Counted from the stretch's first letter, positions 24,162 through 37,140 are shown. The stretch is 57,345 nucleotides of DNA from Dimargaris cristalligena (GCA_027576995.1 JANBQC010000116.1:1-57345); one strand, 5' to 3'. Translations and numbers: made by a program. The notes: generated by a model not told the origin, from the letters alone.

Positions 24162-26947
24162 AATCCGACAAAAAATAATCGATGGTCCCTGTGTTTAACG
24201 ATGCCTAGTTTGGCTAAATGGATAATTTACGGCTCAATCGACGAGATGAAAGGGCAACCCACCCCATTTTCTTGGTATATCCCATCCATCGAATTTCTAT
24301 ATAGCCAAAAATTATGTCATCAAGTAGCCGAAAGCCGGAAGGAATGCCCGACTGGTTGGTGGTAAAAAATAAAAACTTAAGACAGCATTAAGGTTAATCT
24401 CCTGGTGAGCAACCTAGTTTCCCATAGCACCTCCACAACACATGTGTAGAAACTTCTCCTCCGACTGTCACTTTAAGAATTCTCCCACCGTTCATTCAAC
24501 GACCATCCTGGCGGTCCATCACATCATCCTGGCTAAAGGCTCTCCGAATCACTGGCTTCAAATTGAGTCTGCTAGGAAATTGTGTCGCTGAAAAGGGGCA
24601 TATTTATTAAAGAGTATTACATAGATCTATATAAGTAACCATTTTTTCATTTATACCTTTATTTTGAGGATGCACTCCTGGAATACGGACGGCAACAGCG
24701 GGCTATTTAGGGACGACTTTATGCTCGAAACTATAGATATGTGTTAATAGAGATTACCCAAGCCATCTCCAGTGGTCATTGGGGGGGGACTAGGCCGGTG
24801 AAACCAACCGGTAGCTCAAGAAGCCCTGCCGAGTAAGAGGGGGGCAATGCGTCAGGTAAACGGAAGCGAATGGGTGTGTGAGATGGATGGGCGTATGAAA
24901 GTAGCGGGAGTAGCAGCAGGGATGGGCCACCGGGGTTACACAGGGCCAATTTTAAACCCCCGCCTACTGCCCATAGGCTTTCTCGCCCTGTATCCCGCTA
25001 GGCAACCGCCCATCCCTTGTTGCACTACTCTCAGCACAGTGAGCCGGAGGCAGGGCTGGAGTGTATGTGCAAATAGTATTATAGGTGACCAAGGGCGCTA
25101 AATTCTTCCCGATGATTGGTACGGATCAATAGTATATAAAAAAAGCCAAGGGATGACGAACAAGTATGAGTGAACAGAGGAAGAAGAAGAAAAGAAGTAC
25201 AATGAGGGGTGGTGCAAATTGTATGGAGGAGCAGCAGAGGGTTTATCATCTCTGTACAATTGCAATATATACGCACACCTATATACTACAATATATATCA
25301 GATGGATGGCGTGGACGTTGGGGCTAGACAATGGCCTTGGGACAGTCGTCTACTTGGCCTAGTTGATGTTCCGCGGTTGGCTTGATTGGGGCCAGTCTGG
25401 CCTAGTACAAGTTGGTATTGAACTACCCAATCCTGCGAGTGATGGAAGAAGGATCCATTATGAAATCATGTCACTGCTTCATTTTCTGGCTTCCATTGAA
25501 ACCCTTTGACTGTGGCCTAATACTCAGTGCTCTATATCGTAGTGAAAAGGCAGTCAAATCCAGTGACTGAGCTATTGATTCCTATTTTATCATATCCCTC
25601 CCCCTTTCTCTCAAAATGGGCCTCGAATAAGACCAAAAATGGCCTCGACTAATATCTAATTTACACGAGTGGGGTCTTTGGCCATTGAGTACGGGAGTGA
25701 TTCGGCGGTTGGGTAGATTAGGGTAGTAAACTTAAAAAATGAGTGGTAGGTGAACATAATAGGTGTAATACAATCTAAGTTACCTTCGGCATTTTGTAAC
25801 ATGTACCTTAGGGGCCGAATGACTAAACTGTAGGCAGTTTTTCTTAGGTTTACCCCCCTCTTTCCCCATCCCTTCCCTTCTCATTGCTAGGGTACAGCTA
25901 TTGGGATAAGTACAAGTACAACGGGCTAGGCCAAATGTAAGCTGTACGGCGGGTTTAAAATAGGAGCACTAGTCGATGGCGACGGCACCCTTTATACAGC
26001 AACCTCCAATAATGACAGGTACCTGCCTCCTTTCCCTTGCCTTGACTTGCCAACCGATCCCTCCGGCTCCGCCGAAAAAGAGGTACTGGAGATTACCCTA
26101 GTTGTGGGTTGATGAGCAATCCCCCTCAAGTAACGAGGGTAAAGTAATCCGGATACAGTTCCCCCATATGGGTGGCCTTCAATGGATGGGTGGGTAAGTA
26201 GGTAGTGTAAAGCAGACTGGGATTTAGCAGGATGGATAAATCAGTGGCTTCAGACTAGTATCAGTTGACAGTTGAACATCCCCTGACTGTTGGGACTATT
26301 CTAGGGATGGACCATTTGACAATGGTCAGACATATATATATATTAAAATAAAATAAAATATAAAGTCGGTCATCACTGCGGGTTTTTTTAGTTAGACGGG
26401 GTCGCGATAGGTCAGTAGGGTAGGTAATTATCATTGGCTTATCTTCACACTCACTCCCCAATAGATGCACCATAGAGGTTCACCGCTGGAGTGCAGTCTT
26501 ATAGTCCATGAGTGTTTTAGAATCCTTGGGAAGGGGGTGTAGTGGGTAAAAGGTAGATGGTTCAACCGATGCTCAGGGCATGTCAATGCCACAGCGGCCA
26601 CCGGTTACCAACGAAAAAGGTAACTCCCTGGTGACGCCTTTACCACCATTAGAAAAACTGAAACAATGTGCGTCTGTGTGTAGGGGTGGGGGGAGTTAAA
26701 ATACTCTTACATTTTAGCGGTTTCTCTGAATTGTCTCATCTGAAAGGTGCCCCAGACCCATCAAATAGCCTTACACACTATATTTTTCCATCGACATGGG
26801 CCCGACCGTGCATTGGTTCATTTCAATTGGGGTTGCACCATGGGGGAATATTGGGGGTTGGGTGGCGAGTGGAAATATGAAGCATGGTGTAGGACCAAAG
26901 CGTTTGTCCGGATGGAGTGAAGCAGTGGGGGGGGGAGTGGGGGGTGC

Positions 26948-26991
<44 letters not shown>
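26948..26991. repeat. (GA)n microsatellite
   Basis: About 44 nt of GA with one interruption, purines on the plus strand. Confidence 0.9.
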
Positions 26992-26993
<2 letters not shown>

Positions 26994-29239
26994 AAGGTCA
27001 AAAGAAAGTGGCAGCCTACCATTACTCTAATTAAGCCAATGGTTAGAGATATAATGGAATCGGGAGTGTGAATAAGGGTGAACCAACCGGCGGGAAGGGA
27101 TTAGTCTGATCCTACCGACCCTGTTATCAAGTAAAGCGCAAGATTGGTAAAGAGGTGAATATGGCGAGCTAAAAGTTGGGGTGCATACCAATGCAGGGTT
27201 GTTGTGTTCTTTGGCTGGCTTGCGGTACTGTTAATAATGGGGTATGGGGTAGAGCACCAGAGCGCACGGGAGAAGGAGGTGCTGGTGTTGGCGATGATGG
27301 GGGGTGTTTAATGTGATTGGAAACGATCCCAACATTACTGGTTACGAAAGAAATGCCGAGGAATGAAAAGGAAAGTGGAACTTCACCCATCGTCATAAAC
27401 AAACGGTTGATCTGTGGTAAGTATAGGTGTATTCCGACTACTTTGGCTTAACCAAAAACTACACCCGCACTTTCGTACACATAAACAAACCCCCGAATTA
27501 GCTACATATTGGATTTAAGTGAACCAAAGAATCCGATCCATCGTGTGGTGTTTGGAAAGCGAAGGAAGGGGGTGTGGGGTGGGGTGGAGTGGGTTATAAC
27601 CTGGGTTGTACTTTGCCTTCCGGTGGGCGGCCATGGCAAAGTTCCGACCTAATTACGGAAGAGTGTCGGGATCTTTCAACCTTGTTTCGCCGACCATGTC
27701 TGGCGGTTCCTGAATTAGACCAGGGCACCGGAATAACAAAGTGACCCAAAAGAGGGAAATGGATTGTATATATGTGTGGGTCTGGGTGGAGGGAGAGAGG
27801 AAGGGGGGGCTTAGCGGAGGAGCAGTTTCAAGGCCCATGTCAATCTATTAGCGGAGTTCAAAAATAGAGCTGCATGGCTTGGGAGTGTAGGGGAGAGGGT
27901 AGCGATGAATATTCGTGTATCCACCAACTTTGCCATGATACTTTCAGGTACCTACTTTCTTTACTGACATGCCTTTGCCATCCCCACCCTCCTAACTCTA
28001 TTTCCACCCCTAAATAAGTACTGGTCACTTTAGCCACCCCGTTAGGAACAACAGTATAAGGATAATAATAACGGTGTGTGCATATGAATGTACCTTCCAC
28101 CCACCCCACCCCACTCTGATCTTTTTACCCATATGGCTGGAAAGGAAACAGTGGCCCGGGCACTGCTAAAACTACACTCACCAAATTGTTTGGCAGGCAT
28201 TCCTTTAGACACCCTCCGGATCCTACGCTGCTGGCCACTAATGTCCCTCAATAGATGCTTTGACTTTCCACAGGCGAAGTACCTCAAGTGAGAAAATGTG
28301 AAGTGGTATTCGAAACCTCCAGTGTGGTTACGCAGCCTATACGCTTGGAGGAGTGATCCAAAAAAAAACATAAAAACTTGGCCCAATGTATGGTAATGTG
28401 AAATTACCAACAGCAAATTGGCTGGACCATTGACCTATAGTTACCATGCCTTTATAGTGTGCTTTAACGTTTAAAACTAGATGAACCTATTGTTTGGGGG
28501 CTATTGTTTGAGGTTCGAACTAGGCTTTGCCAGTGGGAATGGGCGGAGGAGGGATAACTATAGCCTCCACCACCGGGGTATATAGGTCGTGGTGTGGGCG
28601 TGGGTGCGTGCGTGCGCGAGTCAGAGATAATTCGAGTCGAATAACGTGGGTACTATTTGCTCAACCATTCCGATTCTCCTAATATTATGAGAAAAGCCTA
28701 ATACTGAGCAACTCGGTTTTCACCGCGCCCCCCATTCATTATCTTCTCCTCTACACAGACATACTTCATACCCACCCGAAAGTGGTGATAGCCCCCCCCC
28801 CAAAAAAATTCATGTAGGTGAATTATAACCACCTAGTTATTCAAAGCAGCGCATCGCATCCCCCATTGGCCATACGCAACTAATACCTGAGCAGACTAGT
28901 CTAGTTTTGTTCGCACCCTGGTGAAGTCGGGGGTACCTTATCTGGTGGATCCGCCGGTTTAAATCAGCTAACCAACCAGTGCTAGCCAGTCGGCTGGCCC
29001 GACTGGGGTAAGCCGGCGGGCAGAGTGTGCGTGGTGTGGGGGGAAAGGATCGCGGATAGAGTGGCGCTAACATCTGCCCAAGTGAAGGGAACACACAGTC
29101 CATGGCCCGCTATCCTCAGGTCTCGCGATTGGACCCGCTGGGCGAGTGTGGTGTACAATTGAGAATGTCCCTTGGGTAACGCTGAGTGCTGTCAAACCCC
29201 AGCGAATAGGCCAGTTGGGGAGAAAAGGTAACGGCGGGA

Positions 29240-29259
29240 AGAGAGAGAGAGAGAGAGAG
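29240..29259. repeat. (GA)n microsatellite
   Basis: About ten GA units, purines on the plus strand. Confidence 0.85.
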
Positions 29260-30502
29260 GGGAAGGATAAGAAAAGGGACGGAACGGAACGGGGGAAAAG
29301 CCCTGTATTGTGTCAAGCACGCCTAGAGCGGGATGAGGTAAGGGATAACCAATGGACTGTAGTCTGTGATCTCCATCGAAGTACCTGCGATGACTAGAAT
29401 CCACGTTATTGGTGCGCACTATTTAAGTCCACGAATAAGATTGGATTTCAAGCTCCGCACACCCCTCATTGAGACCAGTGTGGCTGCCCATACTTTATCT
29501 ATGCTTTAGTATAGCCTCACTATACACAGCCATAGTAGATGAGAGCAGCAAGTGGAGATGTCATACCGGGCCTGGCTCCAATCACCACTAGGTGGTTGGT
29601 GGAGCAGATATGGCAACCCGCCGATATACCGAACATTGGCGGGGGAGTCCATAGTAACCCATTCGCAAGCAAGTACTACTAAAGTAGGGTGGACTGCGTG
29701 GTGCATGGATCAAAATGCCCAAATGGCCTTTTTATCCGGTCAGAGCCACCCCGCCAGCTTAGCACAAGCCACTATTGGCCATGGAAGGGGGCCAATCGGG
29801 ACAGGAATAGCCCTCGGCGCTCCAGCACCACGTTGCGAACCTATAATGCAGTTGTAGCGTGGGCTATATCCATTGGCACCAGTCTAATTGAACCCGTCAC
29901 TGGTGCGAATCTTAACTTTGGAGAAGGGCGGCCATTGGAACACTGGACTAAAGACCGTGAGATCCAACTAACCCAATTTACCGAGCGAAAGAACCAGCGA
30001 GTGAGGGTGAGAGTGAGAGTGGGAAGACTAAGCTGGCAGCTCTACTACTACCTTTAATTGACTAGTTTGAAAGGCCGTCACAGTAACCATGCTGTGAAAA
30101 GTGACATGACTAGTAGAACTGTTTTCTATACTAAACAGCACAATTTAGCTACATATGCCAGCTGGGCTGTGGGGATGGATCTATTCCCATGGTTAAGAAG
30201 CCGATGCGGAATGGGTGCGGCAAGTATGTGCATCAGGCTACATGGGAGGTTCGCTACCGCTACCGCTACAGGCGCAGTTTAGTGTATTCCATCGATCGCT
30301 TAGTTTAAAGGGGCGGAGACGCTTAACCGAAGCTGGGCCATTTTTACACAGTCGATAACCCCCGCCTTCACCTCGACCAACCGGTAGTTTATCCAGAAGG
30401 CGAAGACCTGATCGAAAATATATATATATATAAATAACTGATGATGGAGGAGGAGAGTTCAGGACCTTCCTTTTCATTTGCACTATGGGGAGGGCCCCTC
30501 AC

Positions 30503-30510
30503 TATATAAA
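30503..30510 (+). promoter_or_regulatory. TATA box without an evident gene
   Basis: Exact TATATAAA followed by CCCACTGGACCC, closely resembling the forkhead TATA and its flank at 34354 (TATATAAA, then CCATTGGATCCC). The first ATG, at 30555, opens only a 16-codon frame. It may drive a noncoding transcript, be a relic of a duplicated promoter, or be chance. Confidence 0.3.
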
Positions 30511-30724
30511 ACCCACTGGACCCGGCGATCCATCCACGATCGACCCAGTGCGAAATGGTCGTTCTGTTTGGACTGCCCTCCTACTTGGACTCCTACACCC
30601 ACTAGTCTGATTCATTGACTATCCTCCTCCCCTCCCTCATACTGCTTTCGATGCCACACTAGCGACTATATCCAACACCCACCTTAAGCAGGGGCAGTAT
30701 GGTGTCAACGACTACCCAGAATCA

Positions 30725-30750
30725 CTATTACTACTACTACTACTACCACC
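30725..30750. repeat. (ACT)n trinucleotide repeat
   Basis: About eight units of ACT/TAC in gene-free DNA. Confidence 0.8.
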
Positions 30751-30838
30751 AGCAGCGATGGCGGCGACTTTGTACACCACTATCATCATTCTAGGGATGT
30801 CTCGATTTGGGTATAGGTGCGACTGTGGCGAGCGAGTG

Positions 30839-30862
30839 AGAGAGAGAGAGAGAGAGAGAGAG
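30839..30862. repeat. (GA)n microsatellite
   Basis: About twelve GA units, purines on the plus strand. Confidence 0.85.
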
Positions 30863-31318
30863 GAAGACCTGGGAGTCGGATACCCTATGAACTGAAAGTA
30901 GTGGAAGTGGGAGAATCCGAGGATTGAAGGCGACCAAGTTGGACTGGGCCGGATAGATAGTAGACAGTAACCAATATATTAATGCCAAGAAAGCAGTCAT
31001 TTTTGGTAAAACTTCTCCTTGGCCGAGGGTTTGGCCTGCCAAGGCCCATTAATTCGAGCAGGGGGGTTGCGTAGAGTGGCGGAGTTTTAAATAATATTAG
31101 GCGGTTTAGGTTAACTTTAGGATACGCTGCTACCCCGACCCTTCAGGCAGTAGTGCCTTACGGACTAGACTCGAGTGGACAGGGTAAAGTGAAGGATGTG
31201 GCCGTCCAAAACCTTCGGAATTCGCACATTTGAGTGGACACACAGCACTGGCGTCAGCCCAAATTTAGCCTTACGCCACACATACACCAAAGCATCTACC
31301 CCCCTCATTATTACATTC

Positions 31319-31356
31319 ACACCCACCCACACCCACCCACACCCACACATACACAC
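31319..31356. repeat. CCCACA-type repeat
   Basis: Alternating CACCCACC and CACACCC units, C and A only on the plus strand. Confidence 0.8.
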
Positions 31357-31536
31357 GGCCAAACATAGCCCCACTCTATTCACGCACTCTTGCTCGCTGG
31401 CTTCTTAAAACCTCCCGTTCTGGTCCAACAGATGGAGCCAGCGGGTTAACTTGGCCTTGATCCCCCCTCACCTCGCAGAACTGAGACAAAGTGAAGCTCA
31501 ATTCTGAAGGTGACCAATGAATCATTAGGAGCGGTG

Positions 31537-31558
31537 CTTGCCTCCTCCTCCTCCTCCC
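31537..31558. repeat. (CTC)n trinucleotide repeat
   Basis: Six to seven CTC units. A similar tract recurs at about 31918-31937. Confidence 0.8.
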
Positions 31559-33248
31559 CCCTCATTCACCAAAGTTGTACAGATGGCTGGTGAAGGCAAC
31601 ACCAACCAACTTGTCCATCCCAATAAGACCCATTGCTGCGAGGGAACGGATGGATAGGGAGAGGAGTTGAGTTGAGCTGGGTTGAAAAAAATGGGGGAGG
31701 CGAGTAGAATTACTCCGCATGCCTTGGTGCAGTACGAATAGGGGCCGTATTGGGCGGTGGTGAATAGGTAGGTCGTCTAAGATGACAAGTCAGCCGTAAC
31801 TAACTAACCCTTTCGGGGCCATATTACTACCCTAACCCCCCCCAGAAAAAGTACTACTAAGCATAGTCATACGCACATGTATTCTCCCGCCCCACACATT
31901 TACCCCCCTCGTTCTTTTGCTCCTCCTCCTCCTCCTCGATTGCCCCTTATATAAACCTATAGCACGGGTGGAAAAAATGAATCGCCGGGATCCGTGGAAC
32001 TTTTGGTTAAATTCGGACAATAGGTTAATACCTCATGGGTCTAGGATATGCCGACCATTTCTCCGGGATTAATTGACATACGATAGTGCCTGGCCTTACC
32101 TGCACAGTTCTTTAATTATACCGTTGGTTTGGTCCTCGTAACTTGCACCCATCGGATATCTCGGCATGACCTCTCCCCCCTCCTCCATGCATGGTGATTA
32201 AATCTGGTGCCTGATCGTATTTCTCAGACCTCCCCTTCACCTTGGCCGGGTGCAGGTTGACATGTCCTCCTATTGTCCACCCTCTATCCTCTACCCCCTT
32301 CCTCTAATTCCACGGTTTGGTGGACCGGGAGGAATCCCGTGGTTCCCCCTCCCTCATTATTACATATATATATATATAGTCTATATTCACTCTCCTAACC
32401 TGGCATTGACCGTCACTCCCCATTGGGGAAATGGTAATTAGAAAAGCGACGGTGCGATTCCAAGGAGACTCTAGGTGAGGCGGGGGAAGGAGAAGAGGAG
32501 GGAAGAGAAGAGAAGCCATGGCTGTATTACCACCACCACCATCATGAGCAGCAGCCAGGGGCAGGGCCAATCGTACTGGAATGGCGCAACCTATACCCAT
32601 TAATTGGATCTAGCCCGCTGCGAAAGAGAGAGATAGAGAGAGACCCCCCAAGGGGCTCTGGACCGGTACTACCACCAAAAAACCAACCGACACCAGCGTT
32701 AATAGGAACGAATGGGAAGGTCGGTGTACGGGAAGCACTGAGCCGTAGTTTCAATCCAACTGTAACCATGGAGGTCCTTTTCTGGTGTCGCCAGGAGCCC
32801 TCCGTTGGTATGTGCTCACCCCCGAATAATTACCACTCCCGGTCGCGAGGGCACACCCACCCACCTACCCACATACACACTTACATACCGATACGGGAAG
32901 CCATCGGCCATCACTGCGCTCTGCTGCCCCTAGCGTACCTCTCTCTCGTCCTCCCCATCTCGTTTCCCCTGAATTTAGCTATTTCTCCGTGCTCTAGCCT
33001 CTGCGAGTAACTTGGAAAGGGCAGCTGTCGCTAGGGCTGAAGAGCAGTACCAAGATCGGTTCGCTCGAAGGGGTGGTTCTGATCTGGCTGGGGAGGGGGA
33101 AGGAGGATTCTTCTCCACAAACTGTAAAAATAATCACCAGCGTACCTGACCATATGGCCGACAAGGAGAGAGAGAGAAGAAGAAGAAAAGGAGAGAATGT
33201 GAGGAAAGGACCAGGCCGTGCTATGGTAGGAAGGAAGGAATAAGGGGA

Positions 33249-33252
<4 letters not shown>

Positions 33253-33280
<28 letters not shown>
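33253..33280. repeat. (GA)n microsatellite
   Basis: About fourteen GA units, purines on the plus strand. Confidence 0.85.
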
Positions 33281-33283
<3 letters not shown>

Positions 33284-33564
33284 TGACGAAGGAGAGAGGC
33301 ATGCACTCTAGGTACATGAGGTTGGTCCAGCCCATTGGATCCACCTATCAAAGGTGCATCGCCAAGTGCTGTCCTGCGTTATTTCATACTCCGTCCCGAC
33401 ATGTAACCTGCCTCCATGTGGCCTATATGAAATAAAACCCTGGAACGAGTCCACAAGAATCATTGCTTGAAATGCCGGTAGACGCTGGGAGGTCGGAGTT
33501 GTAAAGTACAGTCCGCATTGCGTAGGAGGGCTTCGAGGCGGTACGGTGCGATGATTTGGGTGGG

Positions 33565-33618
33565 TTGGGCTTGGGCTTGGGCTTGGGCTTGGGCTTGGAC
33601 TTGGACTTGGACTTGGGG
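33565..33618 (+). repeat. TTGGGC hexanucleotide minisatellite
   Basis: Five TTGGGC units, then three TTGGAC units and one TTGGGG. It is telomere-like in length and G-richness but is not the TTAGGG fungal telomere unit. The graded change of unit type from left to right suggests slippage after point mutation. Confidence 0.9.
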
Positions 33619-34353
33619 TTGAATGCCAAACGAAATAGTCTGACCCTGTGCCCTAAATATACTCACATCGATTAAGCCCAGTTGAGAGTGGGTAGGTGTC
33701 ACTAAGGAGTGGTTTCCCATAGTGGCCGAAAGTCAAGGATGGGTGAGGCGGGCAGGTGGCCCACGGAACAAGAAGCCAGCAGTGGACGGACTTTAAAACG
33801 ACTATTGTAATAACGTAGTATACAGTGACGGACTGGAATGACCTAGCCCAGGTCCCTGATACCGTAATTCAGGGCCCAAAAGGTGGGGCGCAAAGGGGAG
33901 AGAGAGCTAAGAGGACCCTATAATGATACGGCGGAGTATTTGGGGGAAGAGGGGGACAGGTGGTTAGATAGGGAGGCTAAAACATTATTAAAAAATAGGG
34001 ACACCGAAAATAGGGTGATGGGGGATAATGAAGCTGGGGAGGGAGGGTAGGAAAGAGGGACAGGGTATTGTAATATGTAGGCAGTCCAATTCAAACCCAG
34101 CTCCGCTTATATTAAGATATACGGATAAAAGTGAGTAAGAGAGAAAGAGGGCTGAGGGGCCAATGTACTCCCTCACTTTCTCTCTCTGTCTCTTAGTACC
34201 CCCCGCCCCTCAGCACACATTCGCTTGCCAGATATGGGAATGGGTACACTAATGGCAGAATCAAGGGCCAATCGCTCTCAGGCCGCATTATACCCGCCGC
34301 TTGTGGGGTCACCACCAGAGCCATTCAGCCGGAGCTGGCTCCCCTCCCAACCA

Positions 34354-34361
34354 TATATAAA
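34354..34361 (+). promoter_or_regulatory. Candidate TATA box of the forkhead gene
   Basis: Exact TATATAAA about 480 nt before the forkhead ATG, followed by CT- and CA-rich DNA. If used, it implies a long 5' leader of about 450 nt or a leader intron. Confidence 0.45.
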
Positions 34362-34840
34362 GCCATTGGATCCCCCTCCTCTCTCGCACACATACACCTA
34401 CATACCTCTCTCTCTACATACACTGGACCGCATTCCATCATTTTTTGGCTGGTTTCGATAATTTGCTCCGACGCCCTACCTCTCTACTATTGTCTGTGCT
34501 TCTAGTCCAAACATCTGTTATACATTAGCCTTTTGTCGTCCGACTCTTGTTTGGATCGATTGTTAAACTGTACACTTGCACCCCCATTCTTCAGTATCAT
34601 CGTTTTATCCCCGTCGATTATACGTCGCACTCTTTTTACATACTCTGCCCGTTTACTCTCACGACCCACTATATCTATTCTGCTTGAGCTGGCCGTTTAA
34701 TTGTATTCCCCGAGACATCCTTGCCTTAATAGCCTACGAACATCCATCATCATTGGTCATTGACCCTCCTTTTCATATCTTACCATCGGCCCCGTCCATT
34801 TCCTTTTCCACACCATTCCTTCATATCCCTTACTACCAGC

Positions 34841-36667
34841 ATGTCATTCTACTACCCCTCCGCGTCCGCTTGCGACAACTTCCCTGCCATATCTCCCCTG
34901 CCTACTCCCGACCATCATAGCCGCAGTAGCAAAACCCCCCCCTCCTCCTGCTCCTCTCCCTCTTCACCACAACTGTCCACCAGTGACTCGTCATCGACTC
35001 CCGCCACTCCTGCGAGCTGCACTGACCTATCCACACTGGAAATCGCCTCCTTCACCGTGCCCCTCTACAAGGCCACGCCCACCGACCCCAATGTCAAGCC
35101 CAACTATTCCTACGCCTCCTTGATCGCCCAAGCCATTCTCGCCTCCCCTGAGCGGAAAATGACCCTCAACGCGGTGTACAAGTGGATCCAAGAAAACCAC
35201 CCGTACTACAAGGGCCGCGAGAGCGGTTGGCAGAACTCCATCCGCCACAACTTGTCCCTCAACAAGTGCTTCGTTAAAGTGCTGCGGGGGGAAAAGGAGC
35301 CCGGCAAGGGGTCGTTCTGGACCATCGATTCCGCTTTCCACCACTGTTTCGTGGACGGGGTGTTCAAGAAGTCCCGTACCACTCAGCCCCGCAAGCCAGC
35401 GACTTCATTGCCCGGCCCCGATGGTTCCACCCCCAAGGTGTCTACTAATTCGAAGGCCAGCCAACAGGACAAGGAGAACCGGGTGCCAGTGAGCGCCGCC
35501 CAGAAACTCAAGCGGTCCCTTTCCCAGACTGTCATGACTCCCGCTCCCGCCCAGGGATCTACGGCGGCTGCCGTTTTTGGCCACCCACGTGGGGCCCCTC
35601 TTAAGAAGTGCAAGACCCACCACCCCACTTCCTCCACCGCCCCCCTTCTGCGCACCGCTTCCCCCTCTCCCCCTACCACTACTACTAGTTCGAAGACTAA
35701 CCCCGCCCAGTCGATGCTGGCAACCACCGCCACCCCTGATGCCAACTCGTGGATCACTCCGGCCACCAGCCCCACTGAATCTTCTACCCCAGGCCTATTG
35801 ACCCTGACCGGCCGGACTCACTCCATGGCCGACCACCTCGTCAATGGCGACTTCCCCCCGACCGTGGTGTCGCCCCAGGACATCACCAACTCGTCCCCCA
35901 CGTCTCTGCGCCCCTCGCAGTCGTGGGCCGGGTTCCCCTCCCCCACCTCCGACGCCACGGCCCCTACTTCCCCCATGTACCCCTTCACCTCCAACCCCAT
36001 GCTCTCTATCCCCGCCTCCCCTAGCGTCGTGCACTTCGCCAAAGAGGCCGCCTACATTAACGAGACCTTTTCCCCCTACCGGTCCAAGAGCGGCCAAACC
36101 ACCGCCAACCCCATGGCCCTCAACCTTAACCACACCGCTGCCCACCTGCAGTACCAAACCCCCCCTCCCGCTCGGCATCTGTCCATGGGATCTGGACTAT
36201 CCACCGGCGGCGGCTCCAAGGCCTCGGGTCCATCGGCCAACTCCTACTCCACCCCCTCCGCCACTCCCATTATGAACCGCGCGGGTTCCGTGGGACTGTC
36301 CGTTCCCGCTGCGGACCTCAACCCCCTGCATGTCAACCTCGGTTTCGATGAAGTGGGGGGTCTTGACCTGGCCACCACTTTTAAGGGCGCCTTGAGCGAG
36401 TCAGAGCTCCAGGAACTGGTTGCCTCGTCCGGAGCTCACCATGCCATCGGTTCCTCCCCCTCGACTACGGCCGATGCCCTCCTCGATCCCTTCTTCCAGG
36501 TCGGTGGCGCTAATGTCCTGGCCGGTTCGGCTGCTCTGGTGCCCGGTGGCATCCTCACTGAAAGCGCCTTCAACGAGATGCTCTGTAGTGTGGACTGGTC
36601 CGAGATGTACACTAGTCATCAGGAACCCATGGTCGATTTCTCGGCTTATTTCCCCGCTGGCTTTTAA
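34841..36667 (+). CDS. Forkhead (winged-helix) transcription factor
   Basis: Single-exon gene of 608 aa. A complete forkhead DNA-binding domain spans about 86-180, beginning [15 protein letters not shown]. It has the recognition helix [15 protein letters not shown] at about 130-144 and the wing segment GKGSFWTID. The rest is low-complexity Ser/Pro/Thr-rich, typical of regulatory tails, and no FHA domain is present. It therefore resembles the Sep1/Hcm1 kind of fungal forkhead more than Fkh1/2 or Fhl1, which carry FHA; this subtype call is inference. Sep1/Hcm1 proteins control cell-cycle genes. The ATG at 34841 was chosen over an in-frame ATG at 34760 because the extra 27 residues translate leader-like pyrimidine-rich DNA and the next residues ([15 protein letters not shown]) look natural. 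The acidic, hydrophobic C-terminus ([15 protein letters not shown]) looks like an activation region. Confidence 0.93.
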   Translation: MSFYYPSASACDNFPAISPLPTPDHHSRSSKTPPSSCSSPSSPQLSTSDSSSTPATPASCTDLSTLEIASFTVPLYKATPTDPNVKPNYSYASLIAQAILASPERKMTLNAVYKWIQENHPYYKGRESGWQNSIRHNLSLNKCFVKVLRGEKEPGKGSFWTIDSAFHHCFVDGVFKKSRTTQPRKPATSLPGPDGSTPKVSTNSKASQQDKENRVPVSAAQKLKRSLSQTVMTPAPAQGSTAAAVFGHPRGAPLKKCKTHHPTSSTAPLLRTASPSPPTTTTSSKTNPAQSMLATTATPDANSWITPATSPTESSTPGLLTLTGRTHSMADHLVNGDFPPTVVSPQDITNSSPTSLRPSQSWAGFPSPTSDATAPTSPMYPFTSNPMLSIPASPSVVHFAKEAAYINETFSPYRSKSGQTTANPMALNLNHTAAHLQYQTPPPARHLSMGSGLSTGGGSKASGPSANSYSTPSATPIMNRAGSVGLSVPAADLNPLHVNLGFDEVGGLDLATTFKGALSESELQELVASSGAHHAIGSSPSTTADALLDPFFQVGGANVLAGSAALVPGGILTESAFNEMLCSVDWSEMYTSHQEPMVDFSAYFPAGF

Positions 36668-37131
36668 AGAAAGATAAACCCGGACAGATGCTTCGGCTCC
36701 AATTTTTTCTCCTTTGGTACTTTTCTTCAGATTTCTTTTAGAAACATCTCACGTGCCTTGCAACTCGCGGCGCCTTGCTACCCACAATACCCCTGCGGTA
36801 TTATTATCACTTATACATATTATATATTTATGCAAGTATTCATCCGTCTTTTTTACCTCATTGCATCTGTATTATTACCATTTCCTTTCCCGCTAACTAA
36901 CTTACTTCCCGAATCTGCGACTATGCTAATTTCTTACTTATCGACCTATCTCCCCCCGCCTCAGTTGATGCCTTCAGGCCCTACTTATTCATTTTCTAAT
37001 ATCTCACATAACTCGATTTGCTGGCCAGCTTTCGAACATACCCGATACCGCATAACTATCACTGTTAACCATATCCGTACTATATTGTATATTGTCCAAG
37101 ACCGACTCATCCCCACCCTAAAATATCCCCC

Positions 37132-37140
37132 TATAAATAG
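37132..37140 (+). promoter_or_regulatory. TATA-like box before a small reading frame
   Basis: TATAAATAG, a good TATA match, about 210 nt before the ATG at 37351. Linked to the weak gene candidate that follows. Confidence 0.3.

Larger units (their letters stand above)
24001..34353. other. Gene-free region, third part
   Basis: About 10.3 kb up to the forkhead promoter with no supported gene. The plus strand is purine-rich and contains five GA microsatellites, all with the purine strand on plus, plus CCCACA, CTC, ACT and TTGGGC repeats. The longest frames (28042-28416 minus, 29552-30057 plus) are 100-124 codons without motifs and overlap others, so I did not call them genes. A TATATAAA at 30503 has no obvious gene behind it. 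Confidence 0.5.

Noticed and set aside
28088..28420. A P-loop-like GNSGPGTAKTT reading in one frame with a possible splice acceptor nearby
   Set aside because: The spacing does not match a Walker A motif (GXXXXGKS/T), the frame is short, and no continuing domain was found.
28500..28530. GGTTCGAAC resembling a tRNA T-loop (B box)
   Set aside because: No matching acceptor stem, anticodon arm or A box could be placed around it.
29552..30057. Overlapping 101- and 122-codon plus frames
   Set aside because: They overlap in different frames, one runs into a GTGAGA simple repeat, and neither has a recognisable feature.
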